From Candidatus Thioglobus autotrophicus (GTDB lineage Bacteria > Pseudomonadota > Gammaproteobacteria > PS1 > Pseudothioglobaceae), in the NCBI RefSeq assembly GCF_001293165.1, contig NZ_CP010552.1:1116001-1180000 (forward strand): 64,000 bases of DNA, read 5' to 3'. This document shows positions 57,201 through 64,000 of this stretch, piece by piece. The position numbers and the translations under genes were made by a program. Every line of letters starts with the position of its first letter. Within the stretch, counting starts at the first letter, position 1. The notes below the pieces were generated by a model that ran no database searches, was not told where the DNA came from, and saw only the letters and a program-made list of their open reading frames with translations.

Positions 57201-57940
57201 GCGGCCAATTCGCTTACGCGTTTAGTAATAACACCCGCACCAACATTAACACTTTGCAGGTTATTGGTATTTTTAATGTCACTGATAAAACTAAGTTTTT
57301 CAGTATTAATAACCGCTGTTTGTGTGTGCAATGGGATGGCACCACCGGTGTAGCCTGTGCCACCACCACGTGGGATAATGGTTAGTCCGAGCTCAATACA
57401 AGCTTTGACAATAGCGGCAATTTCAAGCTCAGTATCTGGGGTGATAACAACTTGTGGGTATTCCACGCGCCAATCAGTTGCATCGGTTGCATGCGATGAG
57501 CGAGAAAGCGCATCAAAGCGAATATTGTTGTTATGAGTGACTTTGAGTAGGGCTTGTTTAATGCGCTTTTTGTGCCGTTTAAAATCACTTAAACAGAGTT
57601 CAAACTTAGCCACTGCCAGATCAGCACTATGAAGTAGCTCTAAAACTTTGCTGTTGTTTTTGGCGCGCTTTCTAACGAGGTCTAGGCGTGAATTAAGCGC
57701 TTCAATCAGAGACTTCCAGCGACGCTGATTTTTGATCAAGTCTTCTTGTAAATAAGGGTTTCGATCAACCACCCACATATCGCCCAAAACTTCAAACAAC
57801 ATTCTAGCGCTACGCCCTGTATTGCGATTAGCACGAAGAGATTCTAGCAACTCCCAAGCATCTAAGCCTAAAAAGCGACATACAACCTCTTTGTCAGAGA
57901 ATGAGGTGTAATTGTAGGGTATTTCTCGGTATTGCTTCAA
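54257..57940 (-). CDS. Giant FAD-linked oxidase/iron-sulfur dehydrogenase (DUF3683 type)
   Basis: This 1227-residue protein joins an N-terminal DUF3683-like region (about 1-130), an FAD-binding oxidase domain (about 145-700, with IPRGGGTGYTGGAIPL near 188 and GEHGIGLTK near 695), two 4Fe-4S sites (CLRCGKCKGVC near 773 and CTICHRCATPCP near 830) and a C-terminal heterodisulfide-reductase-like part with two cysteine-rich CCG units (FPGCGSERL...CCGYP and CCGEAG...CPAC). It resembles fused GlcD-GlcF or D-lactate dehydrogenase systems that feed electrons to quinone. The substrate is unknown. It stands alone. Confidence 0.88.
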   Translation of the reverse strand: MKQYREIPYNYTSFSDKEVVCRFLGLDAWELLESLRANRNTGRSARMLFEVLGDMWVVDRNPYLQEDLIKNQRRWKSLIEALNSRLDLVRKRAKNNSKVLELLHSADLAVAKFELCLSDFKRHKKRIKQALLKVTHNNNIRFDALSRSSHATDATDWRVEYPQVVITPDTELEIAAIVKACIELGLTIIPRGGGTGYTGGAIPLHTQTAVINTEKLSFISDIKNTNNLQSVNVGAGVITKRVSELAAANNLVFAVDPTSQDACTIGGNVAMNAGGKKALRWGTTIDNLLSWKMVTPDGSWLRIERLEHNQDKIQLLKSISFKIDTLENDSKTIVSSRVLTIDTKNLRKSGLGKDVTNKFLDGLPGIQKEGCDGFITSAEFVLHQPLKHINTLCLEFFGHDLKAAVSSIVDIKDLIDHAIEVDLVGMEHLDARYIKAVKYTTKANKSELPKMVLLVDISSQSQSSLDSIGEKIQAITTQKEGECFIAKAASTRQTFWKDRANTAAIAAHTNAFKINEDVVIPLDKLADYNDGIEHINIRLSIKNKLDTLSEAQTYLGSIKPKTHLVKEKSVAAIELLNQISSQWQTILDQLDDSKVFRKVQTAERVISYMDEFAHPLNDLLMGDVFTDIRNDIQAIHAEHRNVRLFVATHMHAGDGNVHTNIPVHSHNVQMLHKAESVVDEIMILATNLGGVISGEHGIGLTKYQYLSDEFKQEFVEYKNQVDPNNHFNKGKLMPGSGLNGAFTPSLHLVEQEALILESSEIGEINDMVKSCLRCGKCKGVCTTHVPEANLLYSPRDKIIGTNLISEAFLYEEQTRRGISLNHFVELDDIADHCTICHRCATPCPVDIDFGDVSIKMKSILIKQGKRQTNLASKASIAYLNATQPWKIKLAKKLLIDYAYKAQNIASRLAKPFLSKQPNKTVGRPSMAIELTTLLDKPLPTDTGLQPMRELLDILDNTSVPILSHPTKSNADSPSVFYFPGCGSERLYSQIGLATVALLYHQGVKVVLPPSYLCCGYPQRASGDEAKSTAISTDNRVLFHRMANTLNYLDIKHVLTSCGTCIDQLMTYELGDIFKDSSLTDIHEYLLEQDVTLKATGEQYLYHAPCHDPIKSEESSDLISKIVNSEVISNDRCCGEAGTFAVARPDIAKQAKYRKELEIKKDIATIAKTDKPVKMLTTCPACRQGLSRYQSTTNIEPVYPIELIAEQQLGENWQKDFIQSVNIEKVLL

Positions 57941-58043
57941 TTGAAGTAAAGTTCACAAAAATTAAATTTTATTTTACTATAATGGTTGATAGTTAAGGTT
58001 AGTTGTTTACACCCTTGAAAGGGTGATTTAAAAAGGAAAAAAC

Positions 58044-58466
58044 ATGTTGTGGATTAAGGCGTTTCATATTATTAGTATTATTACTTGGTTTGCAGCTTTG
58101 TTTTATTTGCCGCGTTTATTTGTCTATCATGCGATGAGCCAAGATAAGGTTAGTCTTGAGCGTTTCAAGGTGATGGAGCGCAAGCTTTACCGCGGCATTA
58201 TGACGCCAAGTATGATTTTGGCAGTTGTTTTAGGTACTTGGATGGTGGTGGATGGCTGGGAGATTTACCAGACTCAGTATTGGCTACATGCCAAGCTAGC
58301 TTTAGTAGTGCCTCTGATTGTTTATCATTTTTATTGCGGGCATTTATTGCAAATCTTTAAGCAAGATAAAAATACACGTTCTGATGTTTTTTATCGTTGG
58401 TTTAACGAGTTTCCTGTTTTAGTTTTGATCGCTATTGTTGTTTTAGTGGTGGTTAAGCCTTTTTAA
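58044..58466 (+). CDS. hemJ: Protoporphyrinogen IX oxidase HemJ
   Basis: HemJ is a heme-containing membrane enzyme that oxidises protoporphyrinogen IX in cells lacking HemG or HemY. The 140-residue protein has four membrane segments and the family sequence WIKAFHIISIITWFAALFYLPRLFVYH (key: K--H---I--W-A-L-YLPR-FVYH), and MERKLYRGIMTPSMIL. AAAGGA precedes the start. It overlaps the end of the convergent CLC gene by 4 bases. Confidence 0.93.
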   Translation: MLWIKAFHIISIITWFAALFYLPRLFVYHAMSQDKVSLERFKVMERKLYRGIMTPSMILAVVLGTWMVVDGWEIYQTQYWLHAKLALVVPLIVYHFYCGHLLQIFKQDKNTRSDVFYRWFNEFPVLVLIAIVVLVVVKPF

Positions 58467-59734
58467 TTCTTGGTTAGTTTTAAATAGTTTTCCGCCAAGG
58501 CTTCGTAAATAGGCTGGGTGAATATCTGCTTGCTAATCCAGTTAGCAATAAAAGCCACCAGCAATCCTGGAATGAGTAAATTAATTGCAGCACTCATTTC
58601 CAAAATGACAAAAGTTGCGGTGAGTGGCGCTCTAATGACAGCACTTAAATAAGCAATCATTGACATCATTAAAATCACTTGAGCATCAATATTTGAGTAG
58701 TAGGGCGCGATCTCAGCACCAATGCCTGCACCAATAGAAATACTGGGCATGAATAAGCCACCTGGAATGGTTGAGACTAGCGAAGTGAGTGTGGCAAAGT
58801 ATTTCATGAATACAAACTCAAGTCCTAGTTGGTTGCCTGCTAGCATTAGAATAACTTCATCTCGTCCAGAACCGGCAATTTTTCCAGCCGACAGGTAATT
58901 AAAAAGACCAATAATCAAGCCTAAAAATAAAGCAATGGTAATCACGCGTGCTTTATTATGGCTAATGAATTTGGCGATTAAATAAAGAATACTTTTGGAG
59001 AATAGACCGCCGACAACACCTGCTAAAACAGCTAAAGGTATGAGTTGCCAAATAAGCTCAAGATTTAGGGAGTGGGCTGAGAAATCACCCAAATAAGGGG
59101 TGTTACCTCGATAGAGCAAGGTTAATACGTAGACCAAAGCACTAACAATTGCAATGAGTACTAAAGCTTGTTTTTTAAGTTTTCTACCAATTTCTTCGTA
59201 AGCGAATAAAAACCCTGCAAGTGGTGCATTAAAGGCGACAATTAATCCAGCGCTACCACCAATTGCGATTAATGAATGGATGAGGAGTTTGCGTTTTAAT
59301 TTTAAAAACCGATTAAATCCATAAAAAATTGAGCCACCAATATGAATACTTGGCCCTTCAATACCAATGGGTGCACCGCCAAGCATACCGACAAAAATAA
59401 AAACAATTTTGCCTACAGCTACTCGGAATGAAAGTAGTTTCTCGCGAATGGTTTTGTTGCGTGAATCGTTCGCTGCGATAAGTTGTGGAATGCCGCTACC
59501 TTGAATATAGTGGCAGAAGTATTTAGCTGTGTAAACGATTAAAATGAAAGTAATCGGAGTGATGGCAAAACTTAAAGCAGGGTTCTTGCCAATAAGATGT
59601 TTAAACGCATGTTGTGCATAGTCACTCGATAATAAAAAAAAATCAATAGCAATAACAGTTAATACGCTAGCCAGTATTAATGAAATATAGGTTTTTAACT
59701 CGTTTGGAAATTGATGCGAGAGATATCTGCGCAT
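58463..59734 (-). CDS. CLC-family chloride channel/antiporter
   Basis: This 423-residue membrane protein has the CLC signature sequences GSGIPQ near residue 78, GIEGPSIHIGGS near 123 (with the gating glutamate), FNAPLAGFLFAYEE near 165 (with the internal proton glutamate) and GGLFMPSISIGAG near 324. Because both glutamates are present, a proton/chloride antiporter is likely. It starts 3 bases after cysM and may be the last gene of the hom-thrC-cysM transcript. Confidence 0.93.
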   Translation of the reverse strand: MRRYLSHQFPNELKTYISLILASVLTVIAIDFFLLSSDYAQHAFKHLIGKNPALSFAITPITFILIVYTAKYFCHYIQGSGIPQLIAANDSRNKTIREKLLSFRVAVGKIVFIFVGMLGGAPIGIEGPSIHIGGSIFYGFNRFLKLKRKLLIHSLIAIGGSAGLIVAFNAPLAGFLFAYEEIGRKLKKQALVLIAIVSALVYVLTLLYRGNTPYLGDFSAHSLNLELIWQLIPLAVLAGVVGGLFSKSILYLIAKFISHNKARVITIALFLGLIIGLFNYLSAGKIAGSGRDEVILMLAGNQLGLEFVFMKYFATLTSLVSTIPGGLFMPSISIGAGIGAEIAPYYSNIDAQVILMMSMIAYLSAVIRAPLTATFVILEMSAAINLLIPGLLVAFIANWISKQIFTQPIYEALAENYLKLTKN

Positions 59735-59737
59735 GGT

Positions 59738-60631
59738 CTATTTGGCGTTAAACAAGCCAGTGGATAGGTAGCGATCGCCACGGTCACAAACAATGGTAAC
59801 AATGGTGGCATTGTTGACATTTTTTGAGAGCTCTAGCGCTGCTGCGACTGCACCACCACTAGAGACACCGGCAAAAATCCCTTCTTTAGTGGCCAGCTCA
59901 CGTGCGGTTTGTTCAGCAACAGATTGTGAAACATCCATTATAGAGTCAACTTTTGAGGCGTTAAAAATTTTCGGTAAATAGGCTTTTGGCCAGCGACGAA
60001 TGCCCGCAATTTGTGATCCATCTTCTGGTTGTACGCCGATAATTTGAATATCGATATTTTTTTGTTTAAGCGCTGTAGAAGCACCCATAATAGTGCCAGT
60101 TGTACCCATGGCAGAGACAAAATGGGTTATCTCACCATGGGTATCTCGCCATATTTCTTCAGCCGTGGTATTAATATGTGCACCAGAATTGTCGAAATTA
60201 GCAAACTGGTTAAGTTGCAAGCCTTTACCGTCTTGCTCTAATTTGTCTGCTAAGTCACGTGCACCTTCCATGCCGGCTTCTTGGGTAACAATCAGTAGCT
60301 CTGCACCGTAGGCGGTCATGGCGTCACGACGCTCTTGAGAGAGGTTTTCAGGCATGATTAACATCATCTTGTAACCCTTGATAGCAGCCACCATTGCCAG
60401 TGCAATACCGGTGTTGCCACTGGTTGCCTCAATGAGTGTATCTCCAGGCTTGATATCCCCCCGGATTTCAGCTTGAGTAATCATGTTAAAAGCAGCGCGA
60501 TCCTTAACCGATCCTGCTGGATTATTACCCTCAAGTTTGACCAATACAATATTAGACGGATTTGGGTTGAGACGTTGCAATCTAACCAAGGGTGTGTTGC
60601 CAATAGTTTGGTCGATGGTTTGATACGGCAT
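59738..60631 (-). CDS. cysM: Cysteine synthase B
   Basis: CysM makes cysteine from O-acetylserine with sulfide, or S-sulfocysteine with thiosulfate, using PLP. The 297-residue protein has the PLP lysine in NPAGSVKDRAA near residue 42 and the phosphate-binding EATSGNTGIALA near 68, and EEIWRDTHGEITHFVSAMGTTGT, typical of the CysM rather than the CysK branch. Thiosulfate use would suit a sox-containing cell, an inference from the branch. It follows thrC with a 34-base gap that contains a hairpin. Confidence 0.93.
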   Translation of the reverse strand: MPYQTIDQTIGNTPLVRLQRLNPNPSNIVLVKLEGNNPAGSVKDRAAFNMITQAEIRGDIKPGDTLIEATSGNTGIALAMVAAIKGYKMMLIMPENLSQERRDAMTAYGAELLIVTQEAGMEGARDLADKLEQDGKGLQLNQFANFDNSGAHINTTAEEIWRDTHGEITHFVSAMGTTGTIMGASTALKQKNIDIQIIGVQPEDGSQIAGIRRWPKAYLPKIFNASKVDSIMDVSQSVAEQTARELATKEGIFAGVSSGGAVAAALELSKNVNNATIVTIVCDRGDRYLSTGLFNAK

Positions 60632-60642
60632 TGTTCCCCCTA

Positions 60643-60667
60643 AAATCTACATAAAGTTTGTAGATTT
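60643..60667 (-). other. Intercistronic hairpin between thrC and cysM
   Basis: AAATCTACA (60643-60651) and TGTAGATTT (60659-60667) form a 9-bp stem with a 7-base loop overlapping the thrC stop. Without a T-run, it is more likely an mRNA-stabilising element than a terminator. The cysM ribosome-binding site AGGGGGA follows directly. Confidence 0.55.
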
Positions 60668-61730
60668 ACATATTGTTTAAAATTGCATCACGCACTTCAC
60701 TCATCACTGGATTGATGTTGATCATCTCACTAGCGCATTGTGAGATGGCTGTATCTGGATCTTTCAGACCATGACCTGTCAATGTGCAAACCACTTTAGA
60801 GCCTTCAGGAATTTTGCCAGTTTGAATGTCGCGCATTGCGCCTGCTAATGAGGTGGCAGAGGCAGGCTCACAAAAAATTCCTTCTTGTTCGGTGAGTAAC
60901 TTTTGTGCGGCTAGAATTTCAGTATCAGTTAATGAGTCAAACCAGCCGTTAGATTCGCTTTGTACTTTGTGAGCCAAGCCCCAGCTTTGGGGGTGACCAA
61001 TGCGAATAGCAGTTGCAATAGTTTCAGGATTATCAACCATTGCACCTTTAACAAAGGGCGCTGCACCTGCGGCTTGATAGCCCACCATTTTTGGCTTATT
61101 TGTTGCTTTGCTATCATCAAAATATTCCTTATAACCCATCCAATGGGCTGAGATATTGCCAGCGTTGCCTACAGGCAAGCAGTGATAATCAGGTGCATTG
61201 CCTAATTCTTCAATAATCTCAAAGGCAGCAGTTTTCTGACCTTGTAGACGATAAGGATTAATCGAATTAACAATGGCAACAGGCGCATGGTCTGCCACTT
61301 CTTTTACTAAGCGCATACCATCATCAAAGTTACCTTTTATTTGAATAATAACTGCACCGTGGATCATAGCTTGAGCCAGTTTTCCTAGGGCAATTTTTCC
61401 TTCGGGGATTAGTACAAATGCTTTGATACCAGCGCGAGCGGCGTAAGCCGCAGCTGCAGCAGAGGTATTACCTGTTGAAGCGCAAATAATGGCTTTTGAG
61501 CCTGCTTCAACTGCCTTAGTTACCGCCATGGTCATACCGCGATCTTTAAACGACCCAGTTGGGTTTAGACCTTCGTATTTGATATAGATATCTACATCTT
61601 TACCTAGTGTGGCAGGAATGTTTTCCAAGCGAATTAAGGGCGTATTACCCTCGCCAAGACTGATTAGTTTGGTGTTTTCGTCAACTGGAAGTCTATCGCG
61701 GTAGTTTTCAATTAGGCCTGTATATCTCAT
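60666..61730 (-). CDS. thrC: Threonine synthase
   Basis: ThrC turns O-phosphohomoserine into threonine using PLP. The 354-residue protein is of the shorter class, with the PLP lysine in [15 protein letters not shown] near residue 61 and the phosphate site [19 protein letters not shown] near 84. It lies 12 bases after hom, the enzyme two steps earlier, with thrB not in the pair. Confidence 0.96.
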   Translation of the reverse strand: MRYTGLIENYRDRLPVDENTKLISLGEGNTPLIRLENIPATLGKDVDIYIKYEGLNPTGSFKDRGMTMAVTKAVEAGSKAIICASTGNTSAAAAAYAARAGIKAFVLIPEGKIALGKLAQAMIHGAVIIQIKGNFDDGMRLVKEVADHAPVAIVNSINPYRLQGQKTAAFEIIEELGNAPDYHCLPVGNAGNISAHWMGYKEYFDDSKATNKPKMVGYQAAGAAPFVKGAMVDNPETIATAIRIGHPQSWGLAHKVQSESNGWFDSLTDTEILAAQKLLTEQEGIFCEPASATSLAGAMRDIQTGKIPEGSKVVCTLTGHGLKDPDTAISQCASEMININPVMSEVRDAILNNM

Positions 61731-61742
61731 TGTAAATTCTCC

Positions 61743-63029
61743 TTAATCTAGGTTTTCTACATGAATAATTTTAACATCCTCTTGGATGAATTCATGACTT
61801 TGGATTTCTGTTATGGCAGTATTTAAACTAGCAGTACTGACACGATTAGTGATAATGGCAATGTGAGCATTATTTTGTGCATCAATTTGTTTTTGAATGA
61901 CCGACTCAACACTGATATTATGTTTGGCAAGGGTGGTGGTAATATCTGCCAACGCGCCAGGTTTGTCAGTGGCTAGTAGACGTAAATAAAATACACTATC
62001 AATGTTATCTGGGTCGCAATTAGGGATTTCAGTGAGTGCTTTCCAGCCTAATACATCGTGACTTACTGTTTCTTTAATAATGTCAACCAAATCGGCAATG
62101 ACCGCACTGGCAGTGGCTTCATCGCCTGCACCTGCGCCATAATAAAGTGTTGGGCCGACTGCATTACCTTTGACCAATACCGCGTTCATCACGCCATCAA
62201 CATTAGCTAAGAGTTGGGTTTTAGGGATAAGCGTTGGGTGAACACGCATTTGTAGCTCGCCATTGACTTTTTTAGCAATACCTAAATGCTTGATTGAATA
62301 ATTAAGTTCGGTGGCAAACGCAACGTCTTCGCCACTAATTTGGCTAATACCTTGTGTCGATACTTTATCCATTTGTAATTCACAGCCAAATGCAATAGAA
62401 GCTAAGATCGCAAGTTTGTGAGCAGCATCAATGCCCTCTACATCAAAAGTTGGATCTGCTTCGGCGTAGCCTAAATCTTGAGCTTCTTTTAATACATCGG
62501 CAAAGTCTCTGCCTTTATCACGCATTTCAGTAAGGATGAAATTGCCTGTACCGTTAATGATGCCAGCGACTAACTCAATTTTATTAGCACTTAAACCTTG
62601 TTCTAAAGATTTTAGAATGGGAATACCACCAGCAACAGCCGCCTCAAACAACAAATGCACGTTTTTTTCTTTGGCCAAAGTTAATAGCTCATTACCGTGA
62701 GTGGCAATTAAAGCCTTGTTGGCAGTAATAACATGCTTGTTGTTGTTGATTGCCGCTATGACTAATTCTTTGGCAATGGTTGTGCCACCAATAAGCTCTA
62801 AAACAACGTCTATTGTTGGATTGTTAACTATTTCAAAAGCGTCTTCGGTGATATTGATATTGCCATCTGCGCAAATTCTAGGCTCAGAAATGCTTTTAAC
62901 TGCGCCGTGGGTAACGTTGATCTGTTCACCAGTGCGCGCAAAGATTTCATTTTCATTTTTACTTAAAACGTTGACAACGCCACCGCCTACAGTACCCAGT
63001 CCTAAAATTCCAATATTCACGTTACTCAA
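61743..63029 (-). CDS. hom: Homoserine dehydrogenase
   Basis: This enzyme reduces aspartate semialdehyde to homoserine, the branch to threonine and methionine. The 428-residue protein has the NAD(P) site GILGLGTVGGGVVNVL at the start, the catalytic domain with GIINGTGNFILTEM near residue 167 and AEADPTFDVEGIDAAHKLAIL near 201, and a C-terminal ACT domain (from about 350) for feedback by threonine. It heads the hom-thrC-cysM group. Confidence 0.96.
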   Translation of the reverse strand: MSNVNIGILGLGTVGGGVVNVLSKNENEIFARTGEQINVTHGAVKSISEPRICADGNINITEDAFEIVNNPTIDVVLELIGGTTIAKELVIAAINNNKHVITANKALIATHGNELLTLAKEKNVHLLFEAAVAGGIPILKSLEQGLSANKIELVAGIINGTGNFILTEMRDKGRDFADVLKEAQDLGYAEADPTFDVEGIDAAHKLAILASIAFGCELQMDKVSTQGISQISGEDVAFATELNYSIKHLGIAKKVNGELQMRVHPTLIPKTQLLANVDGVMNAVLVKGNAVGPTLYYGAGAGDEATASAVIADLVDIIKETVSHDVLGWKALTEIPNCDPDNIDSVFYLRLLATDKPGALADITTTLAKHNISVESVIQKQIDAQNNAHIAIITNRVSTASLNTAITEIQSHEFIQEDVKIIHVENLD

Positions 63030-63106
63030 TCCTTTTTCAAAATGTTTGATAAGAGGGGAATTATACCAACTGGATATTGCTGTATAAAGGTATTAGAGTT
63101 GGGAAT

Positions 63107-63652
63107 TTATTTGGTTTTGTCTAGCGTAATGGCAGAGCACTTGAGTGGGCGTGAATAATGTGCAGGAATAGTGTGTTGATTGTTAAAAAGTACAGGTGCT
63201 AGTGCCTTTAACATATCTTCGTAAATTGGCTTTTTAAAGTCAATCACTTTTTCGATAGGATGCCAATAATCTACCCAAGCCCATTCGTCAAATTCAATAT
63301 CAGAATGTGTATCTAGCTTAATATTTTCTTCGCCTGAGGTTAGGCGTAGTAGAAACCAAACCTGCTTTTGTCCAACGCAAATAGGTTTTTGAGAGCGTCT
63401 AATGTGGCAGTCTGGCAGATCGTAACGTAGCCATTTTGGTGTTTTAGCAAGCACACTAACGTGATGAGACTCTAATCCAACCTCTTCGTTGAGTTCGCGA
63501 AAAAGCGCCTCTACATCGCTTTCACCTTGATCAATGCCACCTTGTGGCAGCTGCCAAGAATTTTGCTTATAGCGCTTGGCTAATAAAACTTGGTGTTTGT
63601 CATTGGTGATAACAATGCCAACATTGGCACGATATCCCTCACTGTCAATCAT
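63107..63652 (-). CDS. rppH: RNA pyrophosphohydrolase
   Basis: RppH removes pyrophosphate from mRNA 5' ends and so starts decay. The 181-residue protein has the start MIDSEGYRANVGIVI, and the Nudix box GGIDQGESDVEALFRELNEEVG near residue 38 (pattern GX5EX7REUXEEXGU). The size and start are typical for the family. It lies between hom and a BI-1 family gene. Confidence 0.95.
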   Translation of the reverse strand: MIDSEGYRANVGIVITNDKHQVLLAKRYKQNSWQLPQGGIDQGESDVEALFRELNEEVGLESHHVSVLAKTPKWLRYDLPDCHIRRSQKPICVGQKQVWFLLRLTSGEENIKLDTHSDIEFDEWAWVDYWHPIEKVIDFKKPIYEDMLKALAPVLFNNQHTIPAHYSRPLKCSAITLDKTK

Positions 63653-63675
63653 GATTAGGTGGCGTTTTTTACGCT

Positions 63676-64000
63676 TTAATCGTCGTTAGAAAAGGCGCCT
63701 AGCAGATGTAATAAGCTGGTAAACATATTGTGGAGTGCCAGGTAAAGACCAACAGTTGCAGAAATGTAATTTGTTTCGCCACCATTGATAATGGCAGACA
63801 TTTGACTAAGCATGAAAGCACCCATAATCATCACCACGGCAAATGAAATAAGAAGGCTAAAAGCAGACGACTCAAGGAAGAAGAAGTTCAATAAAGACAA
63901 AATAATAATACCCACCATAGCGAAAAAGATCATGCCATTTAAAAAGCTAAAATCTTTCGTGGTATTTTGAGCGTAAAAACTAATGGCAAAAAACGCAACA
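63676..64000 (-). CDS. BI-1/YccA family membrane protein, C-terminal part (partial)
   Basis: The frame is open from the window edge at 64000 down to the stop at 63676, giving about 108 residues of the C-terminal half of a Bax inhibitor-1 like membrane protein. Several hydrophobic segments end in INGGETNYISATVGLYLALHNMFTSLLHLLGAF (key: YI-AT--LYL---N-F--LL-LLG), the diagnostic end of this family. The 5' end lies outside. Such proteins act as membrane-stress or ion-leak proteins, for instance YccA with FtsH. Confidence 0.9.
   Translation of the reverse strand, partial: VAFFAISFYAQNTTKDFSFLNGMIFFAMVGIIILSLLNFFFLESSAFSLLISFAVVMIMGAFMLSQMSAIINGGETNYISATVGLYLALHNMFTSLLHLLGAFSNDD

Overview
The window is a compact, AT-rich gammaproteobacterial chromosome segment. 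Gene order and content (soxXYZA with a SoxXA-binding protein gene, a TRAP transporter, rnfE, a class I fumarase, little intergenic DNA) fit a sulfur-oxidising SUP05/Thioglobaceae-type bacterium, free-living or a symbiont of deep-sea mussels. This placement is inferred from protein content only; no rRNA gene lies in the window.

Layout. 1-4.97 kb: end of rpoC, trpE, then the thiosulfate-oxidation operon soxX-soxY-soxZ-soxA-soxK, closed by a strong terminator. 5-22.7 kb: housekeeping genes (dnaE, comEC, coaBC-ribD, recA-recX, an ATM1-like ABC exporter, tgt, and the mreBCD-mrdA cell-shape operon). 22.7-30 kb: fumarase, the RNase P RNA gene, a dctPQM TRAP transporter, prmC, a secreted rhodanese-like gene and rnfE. 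30.0-30.8 kb: a small accessory island with a 5'-damaged brnT toxin gene and an intact brnA-type antitoxin. 30.8-46.8 kb: clpB (with a sigma-32-like promoter), trmL, an amino-acid permease, fmt, argH, thioredoxin-like genes, hemC, phhB, a TolC/HlyD-like operon without a pump, ftsY and two M16 peptidases. 46.8-54.3 kb: an accessory sulfur-signalling region. 54.3-64 kb: a giant FAD/Fe-S dehydrogenase, hemJ, a CLC antiporter, the hom-thrC-cysM operon, rppH and part of a BI-1 family gene.

The most interesting part is 46.8-54.3 kb. Two secreted rhodanese-like proteins are followed by a TtrS/TtrR-like two-component system (PhnD-like periplasmic sensor kinase plus FixJ-type regulator), a MASE1-like membrane protein, nested IS3-family elements, a small c-type cytochrome and a gamma-glutamylcyclotransferase-like gene. 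A 12-bp palindrome ATGGTTTACCAT occurs exactly three times here, with a fourth near-copy. Three of the sites share the same spacing to a -10-like element. They precede a rhodanese gene, the kinase gene itself, the cytochrome gene, and a gene-free stretch that looks like a small RNA of about 120 nt. That candidate RNA has a 5' stem-loop whose loop contains UCUCUCCUC, an exact 9-nt complement of the ribosome-binding sites of soxX and soxA at the other end of the window (and of dctP), and it ends in an intrinsic terminator. I infer a regulon in which a sulfur-compound sensor controls secreted sulfur-handling proteins and possibly an anti-Shine-Dalgarno RNA acting on sox translation. The palindromes, spacing and complementarity are visible in the sequence; the regulator-site link and the RNA are inference.
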